This document shows, piece by piece, positions 9,634 through 17,505 of a stretch of 31,694 bases of DNA (position 1 is its first letter; every line of letters begins with the position of its first letter). Origin of the DNA: an uncultured Phycisphaerales bacterium (GTDB lineage Bacteria > Planctomycetota > Phycisphaerae > Sedimentisphaerales > Anaerobacaceae); the NCBI GenBank assembly GCA_937927975.1, contig CALEZT010000084.1:1-31694 (forward strand). Direction: 5' to 3'. Position numbers and translations under genes: made by a program. A model generated the notes under the pieces. It was not told the origin of the DNA and made no database searches. It was given only the letters and a program-made list of their open reading frames with translations.

Positions 9634-10023
9634 ATGAACCGGCAAACGATCTTCTCCGCGTTTCTCGTCTTGTCTTGCACGGTAGGTCCCATCGCGGCAG
9701 CCCTGGCCTACGAGGCCTACCGCACTCGGGACCTGACGGCGGAAATCCTCGCCCGCGCTCCGGAAAAAGGCAATTTCTCCCCGCAGGTCGTGCGCGTGTC
9801 CGCCGGCAAGAGAGTCAAATTGCGGGTCCGAAACAACGATACGGTGACCCACGGCTTTGCCATCCCGGCCCTTCGCGTCGATCTCGGCGAGATCAAGGCG
9901 GGTCACTCAGAGGTGGTGGAGTTCACGCCTGAGGTTCCGGGCCGGTATGATTACTTCTGCACGGTCTGGTGCAGCGAATTCCATTTGCAGATGCGAGGAC
10001 TTCTGGAGGTTGCTGCGCCATGA
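9634..10023 (+). CDS. Membrane-anchored CuA-type cupredoxin
   Basis: The protein has 129 residues. A single N-terminal hydrophobic segment (about 5-26) anchors or exports it. The rest is a small beta-rich cupredoxin with His73 (TVTHGF) and Cys109, Cys113, His117 and Met120 in CTVWCSEFHLQM. This Cys-x3-Cys-x3-His-x2-Met pattern is that of binuclear CuA sites, closer to NosZ (Trp between the cysteines) than to cytochrome oxidase. It is the second CuA site in the operon. It could shuttle electrons to or from the gamma-CuA subunit, or serve in CuA assembly. Its stop overlaps the following ABC permease start (ATGA). Confidence 0.85.
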   Translation: MNRQTIFSAFLVLSCTVGPIAAALAYEAYRTRDLTAEILARAPEKGNFSPQVVRVSAGKRVKLRVRNNDTVTHGFAIPALRVDLGEIKAGHSEVVEFTPEVPGRYDYFCTVWCSEFHLQMRGLLEVAAP

Positions 10024-11231
10024 ACACATGGGTCATTGGCATCAGGCAGATCCGACGCAATCCGTATCGATCACTCCTCGTGGCGATTGGAGTTGCGACA
10101 GCCTCTGCCGTCGCGGTCGCGGTACTGATGATTACGGCCGGCCTCAGGCAGGACCTCCATCGGACCGCCAATCGATTGGGTGCGGATTTGATGGTGATCC
10201 CCCGCGGGGAGCAGTATGTGCGTCAGTTCAACACAGCCCTGCTCACGGGAGAGCCGGCGAGTTTCTACATGTCCAGAAATACCCTCGATGCCACCCGCAC
10301 CATCGACGGTGTGGAGCATGTGGCATCGCAAACGTTTGCACAGACTCTCACGAGTGCACGCTGCTGTGCAGGCCATTTCTTCATTGTCGGATTCAACCCT
10401 CAAACCGATTTCACGGTGACGCCGTGGCTCAAGCGTCACGCGCCCGCACCGTCGGAGCTTGGGCCAAATCAGGCTATCGTCGGCGATCGCATCCTGCTGC
10501 GGCTCGGACAGACAGTGAGTCTGTATGGAACATCCTTCGCGGTAGCTGGGGTTCTGGAGCCCACAGGCACGGGAATGGACTGGACCATTTTTGTCACGGA
10601 AGCGGGCCTGCGCACGATGGCGTTGAATTCACCTGCTCAGGCAGAGCACCCGCTGAGGCTGGCTGAAGACGCCATATCCGTGGTGTTCGTCCGGGCCGGG
10701 AATGACGTTGATCTGATCGATCTGGCCGAGCGCATCGAGCATGCCGTCCCCCAGACGCAGGCTGTACTATCCTCGTCGGTCGCCGCCTCCTCGAGGGGCC
10801 AGATGGGAGCTGTCTCCACGGTCCTGTTGTGCACGGCCGCGGTCATCTGGCTGACGGCGGCAGTCCTCTGCGGTGTCGTCTTCTCCCTGTCGGTTCGGGA
10901 ACGGGCGGGCGAGATCGGACTGCTCCTGGCCAAGGGGGCCACCCGCCGGTTCATTCTCAAAATGGTGGCGCAAGAGTTGGTGCTTGTTGTGTCCCTTGCA
11001 GGTTTTGTTGGTGGTTTGCTGGGTGGGTTTGTCATTGTCCTGGCCCGCGGATTCCTGGCTGGCGTGCTGGGTGTCATGGACGTGCTGCCCGGCCCTTCGT
11101 TGATGTTTCTGCTGATCCTGTGCATTGGCGTGCTCAGCACGTCCGGCAGCATGGGAGCGGCATTGGTTCCGGTCTTCCAACTGCTCAGGCGAGAGCCATA
11201 TGAGGCAGTCAAGCGAGGTAAGATGTCATGA
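10020..11231 (+). CDS. ABC transporter permease, MacB/FtsX type
   Basis: The 403-residue protein starts at the ATGA overlap with the cupredoxin. One N-terminal helix (about 18-42) is followed by a periplasmic domain of about 210 residues. Three more helices lie near residues 262-290, 318-350 and 358-385, the 1+3 topology of FtsX/MacB/LolC permeases. The cytoplasmic loop ERAGEIGLLLAKGATRRF is the usual ATPase contact. An adjacent Cys-Cys pair (SARCCAG, near residue 118) lies in the periplasmic domain. Such mechanotransmission transporters act on periplasmic lipids, lipoproteins or assembly factors. Position after two CuA proteins raises a role in copper-site maturation, which is unproven. Confidence 0.85.
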   Translation: MNTWVIGIRQIRRNPYRSLLVAIGVATASAVAVAVLMITAGLRQDLHRTANRLGADLMVIPRGEQYVRQFNTALLTGEPASFYMSRNTLDATRTIDGVEHVASQTFAQTLTSARCCAGHFFIVGFNPQTDFTVTPWLKRHAPAPSELGPNQAIVGDRILLRLGQTVSLYGTSFAVAGVLEPTGTGMDWTIFVTEAGLRTMALNSPAQAEHPLRLAEDAISVVFVRAGNDVDLIDLAERIEHAVPQTQAVLSSSVAASSRGQMGAVSTVLLCTAAVIWLTAAVLCGVVFSLSVRERAGEIGLLLAKGATRRFILKMVAQELVLVVSLAGFVGGLLGGFVIVLARGFLAGVLGVMDVLPGPSLMFLLILCIGVLSTSGSMGAALVPVFQLLRREPYEAVKRGKMS

Positions 11232-11959
11232 TATCGATGGTCAATGTGACAAAATCCTACCGGCTCGGTGCCCGACGGCTCGATGCGTTGCACGACGTCA
11301 ACCTGCAAGTGCGCCGAGGCGATTTCATCGTGATTGTTGGCCGCTCGGGCGCCGGCAAGTCCACTCTGCTTGGCGTTCTGGGTGGACTGCTGAGACCCTC
11401 CGTCGGCCAGGTCCTGGTGGAGGGTCAATCCATCTGGCATGTCCCCGAATCAGCCCGGGCGCAACTCCGTATTCACAAGATCGGTTTTGTATTTCAGAAT
11501 GCCTCGGTCATTGAACCGTTGACAGTTCTCGAAAATGTGCTGCTGCCTCGCGTGCTGGCAGCGAGGTCGGACGCGGAGACACGTGTGAGGGCAATGGCGT
11601 TGATCGCGGCACTTGGCCTTGGCGACAAAATCCATGTGTTTCCGGAGCAGTTGTCCGGGGGAGAACGAAGGCGAGTTGCCATCGCGAGCGCATTGATGAA
11701 CGATCCGGCCGTGCTGATCGCCGATGAGCCGACAGGCGACCTCGATCCCGAGACGGAGCGGCTGCTCATGGAGCACCTCATCCGGCAGAACCGGACGGGG
11801 ACGGCTATTGTCATGGTTACCCACAATCGTGGCTTGGCGCGGTACGCCAATCGGCTCTTTCGCATGGATGCAGGACGGCTTGTCGAAGATCCCTTGAAGG
11901 CGGTGATCCCCAGTCTGTTCGCGGTTCAGTCGGCTGAGGCGGAGGGACAGTGGCCGTGA
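11228..11959 (+). CDS. ABC transporter ATPase, LolD/MacB type
   Basis: The 243-residue ATPase has Walker A GRSGAGKST (about 38-46), a Q-loop (FVFQNAS), signature LSGGERRR (about 143), Walker B VLIADEPTGDLD and a switch His (VTHNR). The DEPTGDLD form is typical of the LolD/FtsE/MacB group that pairs with FtsX-like permeases, here the preceding gene, whose stop it overlaps by 4 bp. The last codons carry GGAGGG, which once served the start of a downstream lipoprotein gene whose remnant begins inside this stop codon. Confidence 0.9.
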   Translation: MISMVNVTKSYRLGARRLDALHDVNLQVRRGDFIVIVGRSGAGKSTLLGVLGGLLRPSVGQVLVEGQSIWHVPESARAQLRIHKIGFVFQNASVIEPLTVLENVLLPRVLAARSDAETRVRAMALIAALGLGDKIHVFPEQLSGGERRRVAIASALMNDPAVLIADEPTGDLDPETERLLMEHLIRQNRTGTAIVMVTHNRGLARYANRLFRMDAGRLVEDPLKAVIPSLFAVQSAEAEGQWP

Positions 11960-12028
11960 GGTGAGTTGTCTCTTACCTGCCGATGCTGATCGTGTTCGCG
12001 AGTGCGGGCTATGACAAGCGATTCGATG
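11954..12028 (+). repeat. Direct repeat DR1, upstream copy
   Basis: This 75-bp segment matches 15041-15115 without gaps, at an offset of 3087; I count 8 mismatches. It spans the end of the ABC ATPase and a dead copy of the propeller lipoprotein's start. Together the copies bracket a two-hydrolase cargo. Confidence 0.9.
11956..12028 (+). pseudogene. Remnant 5' end of the propeller lipoprotein gene
   Basis: GTG 11956 overlaps the ATPase stop and is preceded by GGAGGG. It corresponds to the true lipoprotein start at 15043. Codon 3 is TGA where the intact copy has CGA, and the lipobox Cys codon TGT is TAT. Similarity ends near 12028. This is what remains of the original ATPase-lipoprotein junction. 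Confidence 0.85.
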
Positions 12029-12133
12029 AACAAACGACTGCTGATCGCCGCCTTGACGCTGTTTGCCCTGCGAGTCATCGACCGGCTGTATGCTCTTCAG
12101 ATCCAGGGACCGGCATTTGGAGAAGAACAATGA
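12026..12133 (+). CDS. Possible small hydrophobic peptide of unknown function
   Basis: This is a 35-codon frame beginning MNKRLLIAALTLFAL and ending in an ATGA overlap with the S12 hydrolase start. It begins at the edge of the DR1 repeat. The positive N-terminus and hydrophobic core look like a signal sequence, and the tail is polar. It may be a leader peptide, or the truncated head of a gene that lost its body when the cargo was joined. I do not recognise it, and there is no convincing ribosome binding site. It is a weak call. Confidence 0.25.
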   Translation: MNKRLLIAALTLFALRVIDRLYALQIQGPAFGEEQ

Positions 12134-14067
12134 AAGCACTCGCTTCGCTATTCGCATTCTGCATCGCCCTCAGGCTCCACCCGTGGCGGACATCGTGGCT
12201 CATCGTGGCCTGGGCTCTCGTTGGGCTGCGCGCGATCGCACAACCGGCATCCGATCCGTGGGAGCCGCGACTTCTGGAGGGGCGGATTGACGGGTTGATT
12301 GAGGCGCAACGCCAGGCGCATCACATCGCAGGTGCCGCGGTGGTGGTGGTCCGCGACGGCCGGGTCCTGCTCGCCAAGGGCTATGGCTACGCCGATTTCG
12401 GCGAGCGCAAGCCCGTGGATACCCAGCGCACACTGTTCCGGGTTGGCTCGAACTCCAAGCTGTTCGTCTGGACCGCCGTCATGCAGTTGGTCGAGGAGGG
12501 ACGATTGGATTTGTGCACGGACATCAATCGCTACCTGCGGAGTTTCCAGATACCGCCGGCCTTCGGCGAACCCATCACGCTGGCGCATCTGATGTCGCAC
12601 ACCGCCGGGTTCGAGGATCAAGCGGTAGGTTTAATGGCGCGGGACGTGAGCCGGATGAAACCCCTGGCCGAGCAGATGAAGCGTGATCTACCGCGGCGCG
12701 TGTTTCCACCGGGAAAGGTGACGGCCTACTCGAACTACGGCGCCGCCCTCGCGGGACTCATCGTCGAGGAAGTGTCTGGAATGCCTATCGAGCGCTACCT
12801 GGAGGAAAAACTTCTGAAGCCCATCGGCATGACGCACAGCACCTTGGTGCAGCCCGTGCCGTCCGCGTTGGCCGGGAAACTGTCGAAGGGATATCGCTGG
12901 CGCGACGGGCGGTTTGAGGAACGGCCGTTCGAACTCGTGTCCTGGCCTCCGTGCGGTGCCATGAGCGCCAGCGCGACCGACATGGGCCGGTTCATGATCG
13001 CCCACTTGAACGACGGGAGCCTGGACGGAGCGAGCATTCTGAAACCCGAAACCGCCCGGCTCATGCGCGCGCCGCTGATCCCGTTCTCTCCGAAGGCCAA
13101 CGGCATCCTTCATGGATTTCTCGACTTGAGCCAGGCGGGCCAGGTCATTTACGGCCACGGCGGATCCACCTTCGCCTTCCACAGTTTGACCGCCTTGTTG
13201 CCGGAGCATCGTGCCGGCCTGTTCGTGGCGTATAACACCGACACCGGTCCGGCGGCGGTATTGGAGTTCCTGCCCGCCGTCCTCGAACTTCTTTTTCCGG
13301 CGCCGCTGCCAAAGGAGCCGGCACCGCCGCTGATGGCGGATCGGGCAGCACTGGCGCGCTTTGCCGGTGCCTACGCTTCCTCGGTGGTTTCGGAAACGGA
13401 TTTCACCAAGATCGCCAAATTGATCGAGGTCGTTTCGATCAAGGTGGATGACGACGGATACCTCGTCACGCGGCATCCCATGTTCTTCCCACCCGCCCGG
13501 TGGCGGCAGACGGAGCCGCTGGTCTTTCGCGAAGTGGATGGCCATCGGCAACTGGTCTTTCGCGAGGATGAAAAAGGCGCCGTGACCGACGTGAGCTGGT
13601 CGCCCTGGGGCTTCATGACGTGGCGCAAGCAGTCGTCCTCGGGAAGCCCACCGGTCCAACTCGGCTTGCTGTTTCTCTTTGCGACGACACTGCTGGTCGG
13701 GGCATTGGGGACTCCCATCGTCGCGCTCCTGCAACGGCGGCAAGCCAAGGCGCCGGGCAGCCGGAGTGCACGCGGGTTGGCCTGGGTCGTTTGCGTTTCA
13801 TTCCTGGTTGGGTTGCTGCTGGTCGCTGCGGCCATGGCGGATCCGTGGGAAACTCACTGTGAACCCGCCGCACCGTTGAAGGTCGGCCTGGGCTTGTGGT
13901 TGGGGGCTTCCGTCCTGACGATCCCATTGCTCGGATTTGTCTGGCTGGCTTGGCGGCGCGGGTGGTGGCGGCGAACCGGCCGCATCTGCCTGACCTTGAT
14001 CACCAGTGCAGCGGTTGGGTGGAGCCTTTGGCTGCATTATTGGAATCTACTCGGGTGGCATTTCTGA
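12130..14067 (+). CDS. S12-family serine hydrolase (beta-lactamase/penicillin-binding fold) with C-terminal membrane domain
   Basis: The protein has 645 residues. ATG 12130 is preceded by GGAGAA at 6-7 nt. The N-terminus has a signal-type hydrophobic stretch ending near AIAQP. The catalytic domain (about 45-400) shows Ser107-x-x-Lys110 (SNSK), Tyr200-x-Asn202 (YSN) and a GHGG motif with His343 in the place of the KTG triad. All three match class C beta-lactamase-like esterases and peptidases (MEROPS S12). A domain of about 120 residues follows, then four membrane helices from about residue 512 to the end. It is probably anchored with the catalytic domain outside the cytoplasm. Substrate is unknown. 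It is the first gene of the cargo bracketed by DR1. Confidence 0.85.
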   Translation: MKALASLFAFCIALRLHPWRTSWLIVAWALVGLRAIAQPASDPWEPRLLEGRIDGLIEAQRQAHHIAGAAVVVVRDGRVLLAKGYGYADFGERKPVDTQRTLFRVGSNSKLFVWTAVMQLVEEGRLDLCTDINRYLRSFQIPPAFGEPITLAHLMSHTAGFEDQAVGLMARDVSRMKPLAEQMKRDLPRRVFPPGKVTAYSNYGAALAGLIVEEVSGMPIERYLEEKLLKPIGMTHSTLVQPVPSALAGKLSKGYRWRDGRFEERPFELVSWPPCGAMSASATDMGRFMIAHLNDGSLDGASILKPETARLMRAPLIPFSPKANGILHGFLDLSQAGQVIYGHGGSTFAFHSLTALLPEHRAGLFVAYNTDTGPAAVLEFLPAVLELLFPAPLPKEPAPPLMADRAALARFAGAYASSVVSETDFTKIAKLIEVVSIKVDDDGYLVTRHPMFFPPARWRQTEPLVFREVDGHRQLVFREDEKGAVTDVSWSPWGFMTWRKQSSSGSPPVQLGLLFLFATTLLVGALGTPIVALLQRRQAKAPGSRSARGLAWVVCVSFLVGLLLVAAAMADPWETHCEPAAPLKVGLGLWLGASVLTIPLLGFVWLAWRRGWWRRTGRICLTLITSAAVGWSLWLHYWNLLGWHF

Positions 14068-14092
14068 AAAACCGATGAAACGCGAAGAGACA

Positions 14093-15040
14093 ATGAAGAC
14101 AATGGCGTTCCCATTGCTCCTCCCGCTGGCGCTGATGGCGTTCATGGGCTGTTCCACTCCCCGCCTGCAGCCGCACGAGGGCTACGTGACCGTGCCTGGC
14201 GGGCGGGTCTGGTACAAGGTCGTCGGCTCCGGCCCGGGCACACCGTTGCTCGTCCTTCACGGTGGCCCCGGCGCCACGAGCCACTACCTTGAACCATTGT
14301 CCTCGCTCGGTGCCGAACGGCCGGTCATCTTCTACGATCAACTCGGGTGTGGCCGGTCGGATCGGCCCACGGACACGAACTTGTGGCGGACCGCTCGGTT
14401 CATCGAAGAGCTTCGCTGTGTCCGTCAGCATCTCGGGTTGAAACGAGTTCACCTCTTGGGTCATTCGTGGGGCACGATGCTCGCGACCGACTATCTGCTG
14501 ACACAGCCTCGCGGTATCGAGAGTCTCATTCTAATGAGTCCTTGTCTCAGCGTCCCGCGTTTCCTTCAAGACCTGGCGGGACTCCGCAGACTGCTCCCAC
14601 CGGAGGTTCAGCAAACGCTGACACGCCACGAAGAGGCCGGCACCATCAATTCGCCGGAGTACCAGCGCGCCGCGCAGGCGTTTCTCACCAAGTTCGTCTG
14701 CCGCCTCGATCCGTGGCCACCGGAATTGGAGCGGGCGTTGGCGGGCTTTGGCACGGAGGTTTACCACGTGATGTGGGGGCCGAGTGAGTTGTTTCCGACA
14801 GGTTCCCTTAAGGACTATGATCGAACGTCGCGTTTGGGTACTTGGCGTTTGCCGGTCTTGTTCGCAGTCGGCCGCTTTGATGAATGTACACCGGAGGCGA
14901 CGGCGTGGTATCAGAGCTTGGTGCCCGGCTCGCGGCTGGTCGTATTTGAGCGGAGCAGCCACATGGCCATGCTGGAGGAAACGGATCGCTGCAACACCGT
15001 GATTCGCGACTTCCTCCTCGGCGTGGAGAAGAAGGAGTGA
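14093..15040 (+). CDS. Alpha/beta hydrolase, proline iminopeptidase-like (S33), probable lipoprotein
   Basis: The protein has 315 residues from ATG 14093; ATG 14075 and 14102 are in-frame alternatives. A short signal sequence ends in AFMGC, a plausible lipobox. The hydrolase fold shows the oxyanion HGGPG motif near residue 55, a nucleophile elbow GHSWG with Ser125, an acid residue in VGRFDE and the catalytic His in ERSSHMAM. HGGPG plus GHSWG is typical of prolyl aminopeptidase-like enzymes, but specificity is not readable. It follows the S12 hydrolase after 25 nt. Its final codons supply the AAGGAG for the next gene. Confidence 0.8.
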   Translation: MKTMAFPLLLPLALMAFMGCSTPRLQPHEGYVTVPGGRVWYKVVGSGPGTPLLVLHGGPGATSHYLEPLSSLGAERPVIFYDQLGCGRSDRPTDTNLWRTARFIEELRCVRQHLGLKRVHLLGHSWGTMLATDYLLTQPRGIESLILMSPCLSVPRFLQDLAGLRRLLPPEVQQTLTRHEEAGTINSPEYQRAAQAFLTKFVCRLDPWPPELERALAGFGTEVYHVMWGPSELFPTGSLKDYDRTSRLGTWRLPVLFAVGRFDECTPEATAWYQSLVPGSRLVVFERSSHMAMLEETDRCNTVIRDFLLGVEKKE

Positions 15041-15115
15041 CCGTGAGGCGAGTTGTCACTTACCTGCCGATGCTGATCGTGCTCGCGAGCGCGGGCTGTG
15101 GGAAGCGATCCGATG
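15041..15115 (+). repeat. Direct repeat DR1, downstream copy
   Basis: This is the partner of 11954-12028. Here the sequence is the functional start and signal sequence of the propeller lipoprotein. Confidence 0.9.
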
Positions 15116-16218
15116 GTGAACGCCTGCTCTGGTCGTTCAAGACAGGCGACGTGGTGCCTACCTGTCCAGCCGTGGGAGTCGATGGGACGATCTACATTGG
15201 CTCTCATGATCATCATCTCTACAGTCTTACCGAGACCGGGAAGCTCCGTTGGAGCTTCCGAACGGGGGACTTTGTCCACGGTAGTCCGACACTGGATGAC
15301 GAGGGCAATGTGTACTTCGGATCATTTGACGGTTACGTCTACGCGCTGGATGCGAACGGGAAAGAGCGATGGCGATTTGCGGCAGGGGACAAGATCGAGT
15401 CCAGTCCCGCTCTTGGGACCAAAGACGCACTGTACGTGTCTTCTGATGACGGACATCTCTATTGCATCGATGCCTGCGAGGGCACGTTGCGTTGGGCCTT
15501 CGAGACGGGAGGCAAGGTCGCCTCCTCTCCGGCGGTCGGTCCAGAAGGCACCATCTACGTCGGCTCGGGTGATCACCACTTATATGCGATCGCGCCGGAT
15601 GGCACGCTGCGTTGGAAGTTCAAGACCGGGGGCAAGGTGTTGTCCTCGCCGGCACTCGGCGAGCAGGGAATCGTGTATGTCGGCTCGAACGATGGTCATC
15701 TGTATGCGGTGACTGCCGACGGCGCCGAGCAATGGCGGTACGACACCGGGGCCAGTATCTTCGCGTCTCCAACAGTCGGGCCGGACGGTGCGATCTACAT
15801 TGGCTCGATGAGCCGCCGGTTCTATGCAATCACCCCCGTCGGACAGGAGCGATGGACGTTCGACACGCGGGATTGGGTGATCTCGTCGGCCGCCGTGGGA
15901 CAGGATGGCACCGTCTACGTCGGCTCATACAATCATTGGGTTTACGCGTTTGATCGAGAGGGCCGCGTCCTCTGGAAATTCAAAACAGGGAAGTTCGTCT
16001 TCTCGTCGCCGACCCTCTGTCCCGATGGGCGACTGCTCGTGGGTTCCGACGACAGCCTGCTCTATGCGCTGCGCACAGACGGCGGAGGTTTGCTTCCTTG
16101 TTCTTGGCCCAAATTCCGCGCCGATCTCGCCAACAAGGGTCGTCTCGCCTTGGATATCGGGCATTCTTCCATCGCCGCGGATGGCATAAGTAAGGTTGCC
16201 TTTGAAAGGGCAGAATGA
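15043..16218 (+). CDS. PQQ-like beta-propeller lipoprotein
   Basis: The protein has 391 residues. GTG 15043 sits 5 nt after AAGGAG; GTG 15037 is an alternative that overlaps that site. A signal peptide ends in a clear lipobox (LASAGC). The rest is about eight repeats of 39-40 residues of the form W-x-F-x-T-G ... SSPAVG-x-DGTIYVGS-x-DHHLYA, the outer-membrane assembly/PQQ-type propeller blade. No cofactor residues of a dehydrogenase are evident, so it is more likely a scaffold or binding protein than an enzyme. The remnant at 11956 shows that it originally followed the ABC ATPase directly, so it may work with that transporter. Its stop overlaps the next start (ATGA). Confidence 0.85.
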   Translation: MRRVVTYLPMLIVLASAGCGKRSDGERLLWSFKTGDVVPTCPAVGVDGTIYIGSHDHHLYSLTETGKLRWSFRTGDFVHGSPTLDDEGNVYFGSFDGYVYALDANGKERWRFAAGDKIESSPALGTKDALYVSSDDGHLYCIDACEGTLRWAFETGGKVASSPAVGPEGTIYVGSGDHHLYAIAPDGTLRWKFKTGGKVLSSPALGEQGIVYVGSNDGHLYAVTADGAEQWRYDTGASIFASPTVGPDGAIYIGSMSRRFYAITPVGQERWTFDTRDWVISSAAVGQDGTVYVGSYNHWVYAFDREGRVLWKFKTGKFVFSSPTLCPDGRLLVGSDDSLLYALRTDGGGLLPCSWPKFRADLANKGRLALDIGHSSIAADGISKVAFERAE

Positions 16219-16403
16219 TGACCAACGATGTGGCCGCTGAAGAAGCCGTGCATTTGGAGCTGAAGGTCAACGGCAGGAACATCCCTTTGAACGACTTCGC
16301 TCAACGTTTCATTGCCGGAACGCTCTGCGGCATGCTGCGATGCCTGCGCGGCGTTGATGACATCCGGGCCGTCGATCTGACGCTAACGTCGCAACGGCAG
16401 TAG
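16215..16403 (+). CDS. Small protein of unknown function between the propeller and mobBA genes
   Basis: The protein has 62 residues; start ATG 16215 or 16218, with AAAGGG upstream. The frame overlaps the preceding stop and is followed 10 nt later by mobBA. It shows an amphipathic pattern beginning near residue 13 (HLELKVNGRNIPLNDFAQRF) and a CGMLRCLRGV segment with two cysteines, no signal and no membrane helix. I vaguely recall similar small proteins near molybdopterin genes in anaerobes but cannot name a family. It lacks the C-terminal Gly-Gly required of MoaD, so it is not MoaD. Position suggests a role linked to Moco. Confidence 0.6.
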   Translation: MMTNDVAAEEAVHLELKVNGRNIPLNDFAQRFIAGTLCGMLRCLRGVDDIRAVDLTLTSQRQ

Positions 16404-16413
16404 AGGCGACTCC

Positions 16414-17505
16414 ATGATTGTGATGCCCAATGTCTTCATCGTGGGAGGAACGGGTCGGCACGTCGGCAAGACGGCCTTTGTCTGCGCCTTGAGCGAGCAA
16501 TTCGGTTCACAGCGAGCTCTCGTCGCCGTGAAGATCACGACCATTGATTCTCGCAACAGGGACCATCACCCGCCGGTGACAGATTGGATCATAGAGGAGA
16601 GGAATGCACATGGCGGCAAAGACACCTCGCGGATGCTTGCATCCGGTGCGAAGCGGGCGTTATGGCTTCAAGTACCCGAGGCTCGCCTCCAGGAAGGAAT
16701 TCCCGTTCTGCTCAACATGCTTGGGCCCGAGACCCCCTCGATTTGGGAATCCACCCGGGCCTGTCGATTGGGAGTGCCGGGGGCGTTCGTCATGGTCGAG
16801 AGTCCAAACACCACAGGTCGCAAGCCTTGGGCGGCAGAGCTGGAACGCCAGGCGGATCGGATCGTATCTCACGACCACGCTGCATTCGACATTGACTGGA
16901 GCGATATTCAGTGTATTGGCGGCCGCTGGTCGATAAGGATGAATGCCGCGGCGGTTCTTCTGGCGGGGGGCGGCAGCAGTCGGATGGGCGTCGACAAGAC
17001 CATGCTTCCTGTCAATGGGAAGCCGATGATTCAGCACATCCGTGACCAGCTTCGCCCCTGGTTTGCGCGAATCCTCATCAGTTCCAACAACAGGGCTCAC
17101 GGATTCCTCGGCGAGAAGATCATCCCTGATCAAACCGCTGGTCGAGGGCCCTTGATGGGGATCGTCTCGGCCCTGCGTGCCTCACCTTACGACCTGTGCT
17201 TTGTGATGGCTTGTGACATACCGGAGATCGACATCCGTTTGGTCCGGTCGATGGTCCACGCGGCGAGCGATTGCGACGTAGTGGCGCCTTACAGCAGGCA
17301 TCCAGAGCCGCTGTTTGCCGTCTACAGAAAGAACACGCTGCCGATCCTCGAACAAATGCTGTCGTCAGGCAATCTCCGAGTGACTGATGCCCTGAAACGG
17401 TGCAGGGTGAAATATGTGCCCATCGCGCAAGGGCAGATCCGAAATGTCAACACAATGAGTGAATACTGTCGGTACATCGGTGCGACAAATGATACGAACC
17501 CTTGA
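16414..17505 (+). CDS. MobB-like P-loop domain fused to MobA (molybdenum cofactor guanylyltransferase)
   Basis: The protein has 363 residues; GAGG lies 7 nt before ATG 16414. The N-terminal domain (1-170) has a P-loop GGTGRHVGKT (11-20) and resembles MobB-type GTP-binding proteins, though the loop is unusual. The C-terminal domain (from about 177) is a MobA nucleotidyltransferase: AAVLLAGGGSSRMGVDKTML, then GRGPLMGIVSAL, a metal-binding CDIPEID segment and HPEPLFAVY. MobA adds GMP to Mo-molybdopterin to give the bis-MGD cofactor that DMSO-reductase-family enzymes need, matching the catalytic subunit in this window. The stop overlaps moeA by 17 bp. A degraded second mobA lies at 30155-30445. 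Confidence 0.88.
   Translation: MIVMPNVFIVGGTGRHVGKTAFVCALSEQFGSQRALVAVKITTIDSRNRDHHPPVTDWIIEERNAHGGKDTSRMLASGAKRALWLQVPEARLQEGIPVLLNMLGPETPSIWESTRACRLGVPGAFVMVESPNTTGRKPWAAELERQADRIVSHDHAAFDIDWSDIQCIGGRWSIRMNAAAVLLAGGGSSRMGVDKTMLPVNGKPMIQHIRDQLRPWFARILISSNNRAHGFLGEKIIPDQTAGRGPLMGIVSALRASPYDLCFVMACDIPEIDIRLVRSMVHAASDCDVVAPYSRHPEPLFAVYRKNTLPILEQMLSSGNLRVTDALKRCRVKYVPIAQGQIRNVNTMSEYCRYIGATNDTNP

Noticed and set aside
12688..13743. Open frame on the - strand (351 codons) opposite the S12 hydrolase
   Set aside because: Low-complexity Arg/Gly/Gln-rich translation typical of an antisense shadow.
16215..16403. The small protein as MoaD
   Set aside because: No C-terminal Gly-Gly and no match to the MoaD pattern that I can see.
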